Source: Rhodobacter sp. (GTDB taxonomy: Bacteria > Pseudomonadota > Alphaproteobacteria > Rhodobacterales > Rhodobacteraceae). Taken from it: a DNA stretch of 64,000 bases. This document shows positions 9,200 to 17,665 of the stretch, piece by piece. Within the stretch, counting starts at the first letter, position 1. Every line of letters begins with the position of its first letter. The stretch spans positions 21,001-85,000 of the forward strand of contig JADJAB010000017.1 of assembly GCA_016704435.1 (NCBI GenBank). Reading direction: 5' to 3'. The notes under the pieces are model-generated. The model saw only the letters and a list, made by a program, of their open reading frames with translations. It made no database searches and was not told the origin of the DNA. The position numbers and the translations under genes were made by a program.

Positions 9200-10110
9200 T
9201 CGAAACCCTCGCCCAGGAGGCCGCCGCGCATTGGGGCGGCACGCCGTTGCGGCTGATCCGCAACCGCGAGAATGCGGTGTTCGAGATGGAGCTTCCCGGC
9301 GGCGAACGCGCCGCACTGCGCCTGCACCGGCAGGGCTATCAGCCGGATGCCGCGATCCGGTCCGAGCTGTGGTGGTGCGCCGCACTTGCCGCCCGCGGCG
9401 TCAACGTGCCCGCCGCCCTGCCCGCACGCGACGGCACTCTGTTGGTCACCCTGTCCAATGGCCGCGCCGCCAGCGCAATCGACTGGATCGAAGGCGAGCC
9501 GCTGGGCGAGGCCGGCGTACCCTTTTCCACCCCGCTGCCGCTGCTCTTGCAGCGTCACCGCCAATTGGGAAAACTGATCCGCGACCTGCACGACACCACC
9601 GCCGCGCTGGATCTGCCAGAGGGGTTCCAGCGCCCGCGATGGGACCTTGACGGCCTGACCGGCGAGGCCCCGTTCTGGGGCCGGTTCTGGGATCATCCCG
9701 CTGCCACTTCCGGCCAGCGCGCCATGCTGATCCGCGCCCGCCATGGCTTGCGGGAAAGGCTGGCGGCCGTGCCGGAGGTGCAGTTGATTCACGCCGATGT
9801 GCTGCGCGAAAACGTTCTTGTGAACGATCGTGCGGTTTGCCTGATCGACTTTGACGATTCCGGCTGGGGCTATGCTCTCTACGACCTGGGCACCACGCTG
9901 TCGCAAAACCTCTACGAACCGGGCTACCAGGACATCCGCGATGCGCTGATGGAAGGCTACGGCACCACGGACACCGATCTGGTCGAGCTGATGACCCTGG
10001 CCCGCACCTGCGCCTCGGTCGGCTGGACGATGCCTCGGCTTGCGGCTGACGACCCGATCCACCCAAGCCACATCGCCCGCGCGGTGATGTGGGCCGAGCG
10101 CGTTCTATAG
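9196..10110 (+). CDS. Phosphotransferase of the APH/hydroxylysine-kinase type
   Basis: A 304-residue aminoglycoside phosphotransferase-fold kinase. The catalytic loop IHADVLRENVLV near residue 198 supplies the HxD base and the Asn, and CLIDFDDSGWGYALYDLG near residue 215 is the DFD-type metal-binding motif. The N-lobe has ENAVFEMELPGG and AALRLHRQGY. It overlaps the upstream AGXT2L-like lyase by four bases, the pairing found with hydroxylysine kinase and phosphohydroxylysine lyase. The product would be a phosphorylated small alcohol. The substrate is not established; choline, ethanolamine and hydroxylysine are all candidates. Confidence 0.78.
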   Translation: MIETLAQEAAAHWGGTPLRLIRNRENAVFEMELPGGERAALRLHRQGYQPDAAIRSELWWCAALAARGVNVPAALPARDGTLLVTLSNGRAASAIDWIEGEPLGEAGVPFSTPLPLLLQRHRQLGKLIRDLHDTTAALDLPEGFQRPRWDLDGLTGEAPFWGRFWDHPAATSGQRAMLIRARHGLRERLAAVPEVQLIHADVLRENVLVNDRAVCLIDFDDSGWGYALYDLGTTLSQNLYEPGYQDIRDALMEGYGTTDTDLVELMTLARTCASVGWTMPRLAADDPIHPSHIARAVMWAERVL

Positions 10111-10218
10111 CCCCTGGCAGCTGGCAGAATCGGTTGCGCCAAGCAATATGAACGGCTAGTCAGCGCCAAGGCAACGGCCCTCAGGCAGGGGCCATGACAG
10201 AGGTGACAGGCAGCCGCG

Positions 10219-11697
10219 ATGTCCGATGATCCGAACGCGCCGATCAACCGCTGGAAAACCCTCGACAAGGACCTGAGCCGCGTGGTCCAGCTGGAACAGG
10301 CAACCGCGGCGATCTCGCGGCCCATGGTGGCCATCGGTATCTCGCTGGTCTTCGTGGTGGTCTGCGGTCTGGCTGCATTCGGCCTGACGGGCCAGGGCTC
10401 CGGCACCGCGATCATCGTCGCAGCCGCCGTTTTCGGGGCCTACATGGCACTGAACATCGGCGCCAATGATGTCGCCAACAACATGGGCCCGGCCGTGGGC
10501 GCCAATGCCCTGTCGATGGGCGGCGCGCTGATCATCGCCGTCGTGTTCGAGACGTTGGGCGCGTTGGTCGCCGGGGGCGATGTGGTGTCCACCATCTCGG
10601 GCGGCATCGTCGCGCCCGAGGCGGTGGCGAATCCCGAAACCTTCATCTGGGCGATGATGGCCGCACTGATTGCCGCCGCGTTGTGGCTGAACCTTGCGAC
10701 ATGGTTCGGCGCCCCGGTCTCGACCACACATTCCATTGTTGGCGGGGTGATGGGCGCAGGCATCGCCGCGGCAGGGTTTGCCGCGGTGGAATGGGGCAAG
10801 ATGGGGCAGATCGCCGCCTCCTGGGTGGTATCTCCCATCCTGGGCGGGGCCGTCGCGGCGCTGTTCCTGGCCTTCATCAAGGCCTTCATCAACGATGTTC
10901 CCGACAAACTGGCCGCCGCCCGCCGCTGGGTGCCGCTGCTGATCGGCGTCATGGCCGGCGCCTTTGCGGCCTATCTGTCGATGAAGGGCCTGAAGAAGAT
11001 CGTCACCATCGAGCTTGGTCAGGCGGTGATGCTGGGCACGGCATGCGGTTTTGCCACCTGGCTTCTGTTCCGCCCCATCATCCGCCGCCAGTCGGCCGGG
11101 ATGGAGAACCGCAAACGCTCGCTCAAGGTCCTGTTCGCGGTGCCGCTGATCGCTTCGGCCGCGCTGTTGTCCTTTGCCCATGGTGCCAATGACGTGGCCA
11201 ATGCCGTGGGTCCGCTGGCCGCCATCGTCCATGCGGTGCAGGACGCGGGCACCTCGGACAAGGTCACCATCCCGCTTTGGGTGATGATGATCGGTGCCGC
11301 CGGGATTTCCTTTGGCCTGATGCTGTTCGGGCCGAAGCTGATCCGGATGGTCGGGCAGGAGATCACCAAGCTGAACCCGGTGCGCGCCTATTGCGTGGCG
11401 CTTTCGGCGGCGATCACGGTCATCATCGCTTCGGGGCTGGGGCTGCCGGTGTCGTCCACCCATATCGCCGTGGGCGGGGTCTTCGGCGTGGGCTTTTACC
11501 GCGAATGGCATGCCGAGCGGCGGGCCCGCCTGCTGAACCTGCAAAAGGGCAAGCCGCTGTCCGCCGAGGAGCGCCGCCGCCGCAAGCTGGTGCGCCGCGT
11601 TCATGTTGCCGGAATCGCGGCGGCCTGGGTCATCACCGTGCCGATGACGGCGCTGCTGTCGGCGCTGCTGTTCCTGGCGCTGAACGGGTTGTTCTGA
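10219..11697 (+). CDS. pit: Low-affinity inorganic phosphate transporter, Pit family
   Basis: A 492-residue membrane protein with about ten hydrophobic segments. The two PHO-4 signature repeats are seen as GANDVANNMGPAVGANALS near residue 83 and GANDVANAVGPLAAIVHAV near residue 322. Each is paired with a VSTTHSIVGGVMGAG or VSSTHIAVGGVFGVG motif. The protein symports phosphate, probably as a metal-phosphate complex, across the inner membrane. The N-terminus has a hydrophilic extension of about 35 residues. An AGGTG-type ribosome binding site lies 12 bases upstream. It is monocistronic and converges with pncB, six bases away. Confidence 0.93.
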   Translation: MSDDPNAPINRWKTLDKDLSRVVQLEQATAAISRPMVAIGISLVFVVVCGLAAFGLTGQGSGTAIIVAAAVFGAYMALNIGANDVANNMGPAVGANALSMGGALIIAVVFETLGALVAGGDVVSTISGGIVAPEAVANPETFIWAMMAALIAAALWLNLATWFGAPVSTTHSIVGGVMGAGIAAAGFAAVEWGKMGQIAASWVVSPILGGAVAALFLAFIKAFINDVPDKLAAARRWVPLLIGVMAGAFAAYLSMKGLKKIVTIELGQAVMLGTACGFATWLLFRPIIRRQSAGMENRKRSLKVLFAVPLIASAALLSFAHGANDVANAVGPLAAIVHAVQDAGTSDKVTIPLWVMMIGAAGISFGLMLFGPKLIRMVGQEITKLNPVRAYCVALSAAITVIIASGLGLPVSSTHIAVGGVFGVGFYREWHAERRARLLNLQKGKPLSAEERRRRKLVRRVHVAGIAAAWVITVPMTALLSALLFLALNGLF

Positions 11698-11703
11698 GGC
11701 TGT

Positions 11704-12993
11704 TCAGACCAAAACGTCCTGCGCCACCTGTTCGCCCACACCGAAGACGCGCTTGTAGCGGGCAATCTCGTCCTTCGGACCCATCGCCTTGTTGGGATTG
11801 TCGGACAGCTTGACCGTCGGCCGGCCATTGGCCGAGACCGCCTTGCAGACCAGGCTGAACGGCGCCAGCGCGTCGTCCGGCACCAGGCCTCGGAAGTCAT
11901 TGGTCAGCATGGTGCCCCACCCGAACGAGACCTTCACCTGGCCGTTGAAGCGGGCGTAAAGCTCTTCGATCTTTTCCACGTCCAGCCCGTCGGAAAAGAT
12001 CACCAGCTTCGTCGTCGGGTCTTCACCGCGGTCCTTCCACCAGCGGATGGCAATATCCGCCGCCACCGCCGGATCGCCGCTGTCGATGCGGATGCCGGTC
12101 CAGCTGGCCAGCCAGTCAGGCGCATTCTTCAGGAAACCCTCGGTGCCATAGGTGTCGGGCAGGATGATGCGCAGATTGCCGTCATGTTCTTCGTGCCAGT
12201 CGGCCAGGACCTGGTAGGGCGCCTGCGCCAATTCTGCATCGGTATCGGCCAGCGCCGCATAGACCATCGGCAATTCATGCGCATTGGTGCCGATCGCCTC
12301 GATGTCGCGGCGCATGGCGATGCGGCAATTCGAGGTGCCGGTGAACTTGTCCCCCAGCCCCTCCTGCATCGCCTGCACGCACCAGTCCTGCCACAGGAAA
12401 CTGTGCCGCCTACGGGTGCCGAAATCGGCCAGTTTCAGCCCGTCGATCCGCCGCAGCCGTTCCACCTTTTCCCAGATCCGGGCCATGGCGCGGGCGTAGA
12501 GCACCTGCAACTCGAACTTGCCCATCTCGCGAAGGACCGCACGGCCGCGCAGCTCCATCAGCACCGCCAGAGCGGGAATTTCCCACAGCATGACCTCGGG
12601 CCAGCTGCCTTCGAACGTCAGTTCATATTGCCCATCACGCCTTTCCAGATGATAGGGCGGCAGGCGCAGGGCTTCGAACCACTCCATGAAATCCGACCGG
12701 AACATCTGCCGCTTGCCGTAGAAGGTGTTGCCGCGCAGCCAGGTGCTTTCGCCCCGCGTCAGGCGGAGCGAGCGGACATGATCCAGCTGTTCGCGCAATT
12801 CGCCTTCGTCGACCAGATCGGCCAGCCGCACCTCGCGGCTGCGGTTGATCAGGCTGAAGGTGACCGTGGTATCCCGCTTGTTGCGAAAGATCGACTGGCA
12901 CATCAACAGCTTGTAGAAATCGGTGTCGATCAGGCTGCGGACGATCGGGTCGATCCTCCAGTTGTGATTGTGAACGCGCGTTGCGATATCCAT
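11704..12993 (-). CDS. pncB: Nicotinate phosphoribosyltransferase PncB
   Basis: PncB joins nicotinate to PRPP to make nicotinate mononucleotide in the NAD salvage pathway. The 429-residue protein begins with VRSLIDTDFYKLLMCQSIFR, a conserved N-terminal block. It contains EFTGTSN-like KFTGTSNCRIA and the phosphoribosyl-binding segment RIDSGDPAV near residue 290. FGWGTMLTNDF near residue 355 closes the active site. It lies four bases downstream of pncA on the same strand, so the two steps of nicotinamide salvage are in one operon. Confidence 0.95.
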   Translation of the reverse strand: MDIATRVHNHNWRIDPIVRSLIDTDFYKLLMCQSIFRNKRDTTVTFSLINRSREVRLADLVDEGELREQLDHVRSLRLTRGESTWLRGNTFYGKRQMFRSDFMEWFEALRLPPYHLERRDGQYELTFEGSWPEVMLWEIPALAVLMELRGRAVLREMGKFELQVLYARAMARIWEKVERLRRIDGLKLADFGTRRRHSFLWQDWCVQAMQEGLGDKFTGTSNCRIAMRRDIEAIGTNAHELPMVYAALADTDAELAQAPYQVLADWHEEHDGNLRIILPDTYGTEGFLKNAPDWLASWTGIRIDSGDPAVAADIAIRWWKDRGEDPTTKLVIFSDGLDVEKIEELYARFNGQVKVSFGWGTMLTNDFRGLVPDDALAPFSLVCKAVSANGRPTVKLSDNPNKAMGPKDEIARYKRVFGVGEQVAQDVLV

Positions 12994-12997
12994 CAGG

Positions 12998-13607
12998 TCA
13001 TGCCTCCAGCGCGACGCCGGCGGCTTGCATCTGCCGACGTGCCTCGGCCAGCGAGCCGTTCAGGTCGATCGCCCGGCAGGCGTCTTCCAGCACCGCGGCC
13101 TGAAAGCCCAGCTTTGCAGCATCCAGCGCGGAAAATGCGACACAGAAGTCGGTCGCCAGGCCGACAAACACCAGCGCCGTCACCCCGCGCGACTTCAAGT
13201 AGCCCTCAAGCCCCGTCGGGGTAGTCTGGTCGTTCTCGAAAAAGGCAGAGTAGCTGTCGATCCCGGCACGGAATCCTTTGCGGATAATGAGTTGTGCGGG
13301 ATCGGTGCGCAAGTCACGGTGGAACGCGGCACCGCTGGTGCCCTGCACGCAATGGGTGGGCCACAGCACCTGCGGGCCATAGGGCATTTCGGTCAGCGAG
13401 AACGGCGCGGCGCCCGGATGGTTGGCCGCGAAAGAGGCGTGATCTGCCGGGTGCCAGTCCTGGGTCAGCACGACGTTCGGGAAATTCTCCATCAAACCAT
13501 TGATCCGGCTGATGATTTCCATCGCCCCCGGCAACAGCCAGCGCACCGCCCGGGCAGAAATCATTCTGCACGTCGATCACGATCAAGGCCTCGTTCGCGT
13601 TCCGCAT
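12998..13607 (-). CDS. pncA: Nicotinamidase PncA (frameshifted near codon 30)
   Basis: PncA deamidates nicotinamide to nicotinate for pncB. The true start is the ATG at 13607: EALIVIDVQNDFCPGGALAV carries the catalytic Asp. The rest, from EIISRINGL through VLTQDWHPADHASF (metal-binding DxHxxH), RKGFRAGIDSYSAF (Lys) and VGLATDFCVAFSALDA (nucleophile Cys), is in another frame. One extra base near 13524-13535 (a GG or G5 run on the coding strand) explains the break. Corrected, the protein is about 202 residues, as usual. As read, neither frame alone gives an active enzyme. Confidence 0.88.
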
Positions 13608-13709
13608 GGCGGTCTCCGTGGCGCTTCCAGGTTCCTTGGGTAAGACCGGGTGCAGGGGCCGTCAAGCGAAGCGCTTGAAATCCCGCGCCCAAGGGGGCAA
13701 AGACCGCCC

Positions 13710-14612
13710 ATGCCGACGATTGCAGCCCTGTATCATTTCGCCCGCTTCGACGACCCCGCCGCCTTGCGGGGACCGCTTCTGGAACTGTGCCTTGCGCGTG
13801 GCATCAAGGGCTCTCTCCTTCTGGCGCACGAGGGGGTGAACGGCACCATCGCCGGGCCGCGAGAGGGCGTGGACGCGGTGCTGGCGCATCTGCGGGCGTG
13901 GCCGGGGTGTGCGGCGCTGGAGTGGAAGGAAAGTCACGCAGATTCAATGCCTTTCGGGCGGATGAAGGTCAAGCTGAAGCGCGAGATCGTGACCATGGGG
14001 GTGCCCGATGTGGACCCGATGGCCGCCGTGGGGCACTATGTTCCCGCCGACCGGTGGAATGCGCTGATCAGCGCCCCTGACGTGGCGGTGATCGACACGC
14101 GAAACGGCTACGAGGTGGAGATCGGCACGTTTCAGGGCGCGGTCGATCCGGGCACAGCCTCGTTCCGCGAGTTTCCGGCCTGGTGGGAGGCCAACCGCGA
14201 GCGGTTCGGCAACAAGCGGATCGCGATGTTCTGTACCGGCGGAATCCGTTGCGAGAAATCGACCAACTATCTGCTTTCGCAAGGAGTTTCAGAGGTCTTC
14301 CACCTCAAGGGCGGGATCCTGAAATATCTTGAAGAGGTGCCAGAGGAAGCGTCGCTCTGGCAGGGGGAATGCTATGTGTTCGATGGTCGGGTGTCGGTCG
14401 GGCACGGGCTGGTACCAGGGCAGTTGACCAGTTGCGGCGCTTGTCGGCGACCGGTCACGCCAGACGGGCGGCAGCACCCGGATTTCGAAGAGGGAGTCTG
14501 TTGTGCTGCCTGTGTGAACGAGTATTCGCAAAGCGATCGCGCGCGATTCCGCGAGCGGCAGAAACAGATGGTTCTGGCCGCACGGCGCGGTGAGCGGCAC
14601 CTTGGCGGTTAA
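13710..14612 (+). CDS. trhO: tRNA uridine(34) hydroxylase TrhO (rhodanese domain)
   Basis: A 300-residue YceA/TrhO protein, which hydroxylates uridine 34 of tRNAs using oxygen. The N-terminal acylphosphatase-like part includes KGSLLLAHEGVNGTIAG. The rhodanese domain spans about residues 110-210 with VIDTRNGYEVEIGTF and the active-site loop MFCTGGIRCEKSTNYLL (Cys near 174). The C-terminal part has CxxC pairs (SCGACRRPV, VCCAACVNEY). I chose the ATG at 13710 because MPTIAALYHFARF matches the family start; the upstream in-frame codons look non-coding. Confidence 0.93.
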   Translation: MPTIAALYHFARFDDPAALRGPLLELCLARGIKGSLLLAHEGVNGTIAGPREGVDAVLAHLRAWPGCAALEWKESHADSMPFGRMKVKLKREIVTMGVPDVDPMAAVGHYVPADRWNALISAPDVAVIDTRNGYEVEIGTFQGAVDPGTASFREFPAWWEANRERFGNKRIAMFCTGGIRCEKSTNYLLSQGVSEVFHLKGGILKYLEEVPEEASLWQGECYVFDGRVSVGHGLVPGQLTSCGACRRPVTPDGRQHPDFEEGVCCAACVNEYSQSDRARFRERQKQMVLAARRGERHLGG

Positions 14613-14651
14613 GCCGTTGCGGACGCTGCATTAATCTGGCCACTTTCGACC

Positions 14652-14703
14652 TTTTGCAATGGCTGCAAAACGTCTGGCAAGTGTATGGCAAGCGTCTGGC
14701 AGG
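14652..14703. repeat. Inverted repeat followed by three tandem 11-base repeats between trhO and the NYN gene
   Basis: TTTTGCA at 14652-14658 and TGCAAAA at 14664-14670 form a 7-base inverted repeat with a 5-base spacer. Directly after it come three 11-base units at 14671-14703: CGTCTGGCAAG, TGTATGGCAAG and CGTCTGGCAGG. They share TGGCA at a period of 11, close to one DNA turn, which would suit cooperative protein binding. The genes on both sides point towards this region, so a promoter role is not obvious. Confidence 0.6.
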
Positions 14704-14763
14704 TTTTCCACCAAACCAGGTGTTAACCATGATCCGCGACTCACCCTGCGCCAGCGGGCAGGC

Positions 14764-15516
14764 TCAGGCCTTGTCGCGGACCTTCAGCAGGGTGCCGTCC
14801 TGCTTGACCTCGAATCGCGGGAGTTTTCGGATCAGGTCAGACAGTTTCGCGCTGCCGTAGGTGCGGGTATCGAAATCGGGGTTGGCCTGGGTGATGAACT
14901 GCCCGATCTGGCCCAGCGAATACCATTCGCCGTCCGGGTCGATGGCGCGCATGGCGGCCGCGATGAGGGGAATCGCCTTGGCCGGGGCTTCCTTGCCGCC
15001 GGGCCGGGTCTCGGGCGCGACGGCACCGGGGGCGCCCCAAGGCGCGTCCGGCACGGGCTTCGGTTCATCGGCGTCAGAGCCGAGGTTCTCGACGTAGATG
15101 AAGCGTTTGCAGGCCATCCGGAAGGCCTCGGGCGTCTTCTTCTCGCCAATGCCATAGACGTCGAGGCCCTGTTCGCGGATGCGCGCGGCAAGCCTCGTGA
15201 AATCGCTGTCGGAAGACACCAGGACAAAACCGTCGAACAGGCCCGAATGCAGGAAATCCATCGCCGCGATGACGAGGCCGATGTCGGATGCGTTCTTGCC
15301 CTTGGTGTTGGAGAACTGCTGGTCGGCCACCATGCCAAGGGCGGCGACCTTGCGGGCCCAGGCGCTCAGCCTTGTGGCCGACCAGTCGCCGTAGATGCGG
15401 CGCACGGAGGCTTCGCCAAGGGCGGCGATTTCGTTGAATATGGCTTCGGCATGGCCGGCAGGCACGTTGTCGGCGTCAATCAGCACGGCAAGGCGGGGGG
15501 CGCGGGGTTCGGGCAT
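14764..15516 (-). CDS. NYN-domain (PIN-like RNase) protein with OST-HTH-like C-terminus
   Basis: A 250-residue protein. The N-terminal NYN domain begins AVLIDADNVPAGHAEAIFN with the acidic residues of PIN-like nucleases. ASDIGLVIAAMDFL and GFVLVSSDSDFTRLAARIRE supply further conserved Asp residues. The C-terminal part (PLIAAAMRAIDPDGEWYSL to KLPRFEVKQ, about residues 180-245) resembles the OST-HTH/LOTUS RNA-binding domain often fused to NYN in LabA-like proteins. The probable role is RNA cleavage in the cytoplasm; the target is unknown. The ATG at 15516 is preferred over an ATG 21 codons upstream because the domain begins within ten residues. Confidence 0.85.
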   Translation of the reverse strand: MPEPRAPRLAVLIDADNVPAGHAEAIFNEIAALGEASVRRIYGDWSATRLSAWARKVAALGMVADQQFSNTKGKNASDIGLVIAAMDFLHSGLFDGFVLVSSDSDFTRLAARIREQGLDVYGIGEKKTPEAFRMACKRFIYVENLGSDADEPKPVPDAPWGAPGAVAPETRPGGKEAPAKAIPLIAAAMRAIDPDGEWYSLGQIGQFITQANPDFDTRTYGSAKLSDLIRKLPRFEVKQDGTLLKVRDKA

Positions 15517-15556
15517 TCGGGCTCCTGTTTTGCCTCTTGTCGCAGGTCGGCGCGGA

Positions 15557-15873
15557 TCAGTCGAGAAAGAAGCGGTCATGCACTTTCCAGTAGGCCAGGA
15601 GGTCGGCCCCCGTGCGGTGCGGCAGACCCAGGCGCGCCATCATCGCCAGATCCACGCCGACCAGCGTGGCCATCCGCCAGCCTTCGGCGGCGGCGCGGTG
15701 CAGGTCTTCGCCCGAAAGCGCGCGTTCCAGATTGCCCGCGCCCATGGCAATGTCGTGCAGGATATCCAGCGCGGGTTCCTCGGGCCAGTCCTCGGCAAGA
15801 CGACGCACCATCCGGCGCAGATCTCCTGCCCGGTGACAAGCACCTGGATCACGAACTCGATACGGTCGTCCAC
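15557..15873 (-). CDS. Small hypothetical protein, probably frameshifted near its N-terminus
   Basis: The C-terminal 85 residues (RRMVRRLAEDWPEEPALDIL to LAYWKVHDRFFLD) read well in one frame. The plausible N-terminus MDDRIEFVIQVLVTG, starting with GTG at 15873, is in another frame. Adding one G to the G3 run near 15830-15832 joins them into a protein of about 106 residues with no signal peptide. I do not recognise the family. Without the correction, translation could begin at GTG 15889 (110 residues), but that extension is arginine- and tryptophan-rich and unconvincing. A 14-base palindrome lies upstream. Confidence 0.5.
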
Positions 15874-15914
15874 GCCACCACACGCCCACCGTTAAGGTGA
15901 CGGTTGTGCCAAAA

Positions 15915-15928
15915 ACCTGACGTCAGGT
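15915..15928. promoter_or_regulatory. 14-base perfect palindrome, candidate operator
   Basis: ACCTGACGTCAGGT is fully self-complementary. It lies between the end of frmA and the start of the small hypothetical gene at 15557-15873, about 42 bases before that gene's start, where an operator would be expected. Similar half-sites (ACCTGAC and AGGT) occur at 53381-53399 near a WYL-type regulator gene. Confidence 0.4.
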
Positions 15929-16012
15929 CACGCGGAAATCTTGCCCAGCCCGGCTTTCCGGTCGGGGCGTGCGAGCGGCACCGGCCAGAACCAGTGCCGC
16001 AAGACGGCCTTG

Positions 16013-17143
16013 TCAGAAGACCACGACCGAGCGGATGGATTCGCCGGAATGGATCATGTCGAAGCCCTTGTTGATGTCTTCCAGCTTCAGGATGTGGGTG
16101 ATCATCGGGTCGATCTGGATCTTGCCATCCATGTACCAGTCGACGAACTGCGGCACGTCGGTGCGGCCGCGGGCGCCGCCGAATGCGGTGCCTTTCCAGA
16201 CCCGGCCGGTGACCAGCTGGAAGGGGCGGGTCTCGATCACCGCGCCTGCAGGGGCGACACCGATGATGATCGACTGGCCCCAGCCGCGATGGGTGCATTC
16301 CAGCGCGTCGCGCATCACCTTGACGTTGCCGGTGCAGTCGAACGAGTAGTCCGCGCCGCCGATCTTGTCGAAGGGGGTTTTCGTGAGGTCAACGATGGCC
16401 TGCACGATGGAGCCGTCAACTTCCTTGGGGTTCAGGAAATGGGTCATCCCGAACTTCTCGCCCCAGGCCTTCTTGTCGTTGTTCAGATCGACCCCGATGA
16501 TTATGTCGGCCCCGGCCATCTTCAGGCCCTGGATGACGTTCAGCCCGATGCCACCGAGGCCAAAGACCACGGCCTTTGCGCCGATTTCCACCTTGGCGGT
16601 GTTCAGCACCGCACCGATGCCGGTGGTGACGCCGCAGCCGATGTAGCAGATCTTGTCGAAGGGCGCGTCGTCGCGCACCTTGGCAAGGGCGATTTCCGGC
16701 ATGACGGTGTGGTTGGCGAAGGTGGAACAGCCCATGTAGTGAAAGATCGGCGTGCCATCCAGCATGGAAAAGCGGGTGGTGCCGTCGGGCATCAGGCCCT
16801 GGCCCTGGGTCGCGCGGATCGCGGTGCACAGGTTGCTCTTGCCCGAAAGGCAGGCTTTGCACTTGCCGCATTCGGGGGTGTAGAGCGGGATGACATGGTC
16901 GCCCGGTTTCAGCGATTTGACGCCGGGGCCGCATTTCACCACGATGCCGGCGCCCTCATGGCCCAGGATCGCGGGGAACAGGCCTTCGGGATCGGCGCCC
17001 GACAGGGTGAATTCGTCGGTGTGGCAGATGCCGGTGGCCTTGATCTCGATCAGGACCTCGCCTTCCTTGGGGTCGTCGAGGTTGACCTCCATCACTTGCA
17101 GTGGTTGTCCAGCCTTAAGGGCCACGGCGGCGCGGGTACGCAT
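16013..17143 (-). CDS. frmA: S-(hydroxymethyl)glutathione dehydrogenase / class III alcohol dehydrogenase
   Basis: This 376-residue zinc enzyme oxidises the glutathione adduct of formaldehyde with NAD and also reduces S-nitrosoglutathione. The catalytic zinc site is GICHTDEF (Cys40) with GHEGAG (His62) and the later Cys in YIGCGVTTG. The structural zinc lobe ECGKCKACLSGKSNLC is near residues 91-106. FGLGGIGLNVIQG is the NAD-binding glycine motif. The ATG at 17143 (MRTRAAVALKAGQP) matches the family start, after an AGGA ribosome binding site. No esterase partner (frmB/fghA) or glutathione-formaldehyde activating gene is adjacent here. Confidence 0.95.
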   Translation of the reverse strand: MRTRAAVALKAGQPLQVMEVNLDDPKEGEVLIEIKATGICHTDEFTLSGADPEGLFPAILGHEGAGIVVKCGPGVKSLKPGDHVIPLYTPECGKCKACLSGKSNLCTAIRATQGQGLMPDGTTRFSMLDGTPIFHYMGCSTFANHTVMPEIALAKVRDDAPFDKICYIGCGVTTGIGAVLNTAKVEIGAKAVVFGLGGIGLNVIQGLKMAGADIIIGVDLNNDKKAWGEKFGMTHFLNPKEVDGSIVQAIVDLTKTPFDKIGGADYSFDCTGNVKVMRDALECTHRGWGQSIIIGVAPAGAVIETRPFQLVTGRVWKGTAFGGARGRTDVPQFVDWYMDGKIQIDPMITHILKLEDINKGFDMIHSGESIRSVVVF

Positions 17144-17220
17144 GGGTCGATCCTTTCCTTGTATCGTTGCGCGCAAGGCTGTGCCAAATATCGGCAGAGT
17201 TCAACGCCGGATGCGACAGG

Positions 17221-17550
17221 ATGCGACAGTTGCCTGCGATTTTGGCCGTGGGGATGGCCGCCCTCTTGTCCGCCTGCGCCCCCGCGCCGCGCGCGGTGCC
17301 GGCAGTGGTGGCCGCACCGCCTGTCGACCTGACGCCGGGCTTTGCCGAGCGCGAGCCGGACACCTGCAAGGCCGCCGGGTTGCAGGGGCTGGTCGGTCAG
17401 CCTTCCGGCAACCTGCGGACGGTGCGCCTGCCGGGCCCGGTGCGCATGGTGGCGCCAGGGCAGGTGGTGGACCAGGAGGAATACCGGTCGGACCGCATCA
17501 ATGTGCATCTGGACGGCGAAGGCCTCATCCAGGGGCTGAGTTGCGGCTGA
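17221..17550 (+). CDS. Peptidase inhibitor I78 family lipoprotein, copy 1
   Basis: A 109-residue exported protein. MRQLPAILAVGMAALLSAC is a lipoprotein signal with the lipobox Cys at residue 19. The I78 inhibitor domain is CKAAGLQGLVGQPSGNLRTV, LPGPVRMVAPGQVVDQEEY and RINVHLDGEGLIQGLSCG. Family members inhibit serine proteases, with two conserved Cys. Here the usual MDY motif is replaced by DQEEYRSDR. The start is the ATG at 17221, preceded by an acAGGATGcGAC context. A second copy follows 115 bases downstream. Between them lies a short inverted repeat (CCGGCA at 17563, TGCCGG at 17575). Confidence 0.78.
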   Translation: MRQLPAILAVGMAALLSACAPAPRAVPAVVAAPPVDLTPGFAEREPDTCKAAGLQGLVGQPSGNLRTVRLPGPVRMVAPGQVVDQEEYRSDRINVHLDGEGLIQGLSCG

Positions 17551-17665
17551 ACTGCGGCCGAGCCGGCAGGACCTTGCCGGTCGGGCCGGTGCGCGGGACG
17601 GCCGGTCTTGTCCCCGGCCGGTCGCTGGTGTCTGTCAGCCCACTGGAGACAACGGAGAAAGACAG

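Noticed and set aside
10192..10210. ATGACAG-AG-GTGACAG direct repeat before pit, resembling a PhoB box
   Set aside because: The Pho box repeats are 11 bases apart; here the spacing is 9, and the second repeat overlaps the probable ribosome binding site.
13671..13687. TCAAGCG-AAG-CGCTTGA inverted repeat before trhO
   Set aside because: It is short, sits in the leader between divergent genes and shows no other regulatory sign beyond what chance allows.
14671..14703. Short tandem repeats considered as a CRISPR remnant
   Set aside because: Units are 11 bases without spacers and no cas genes are near.
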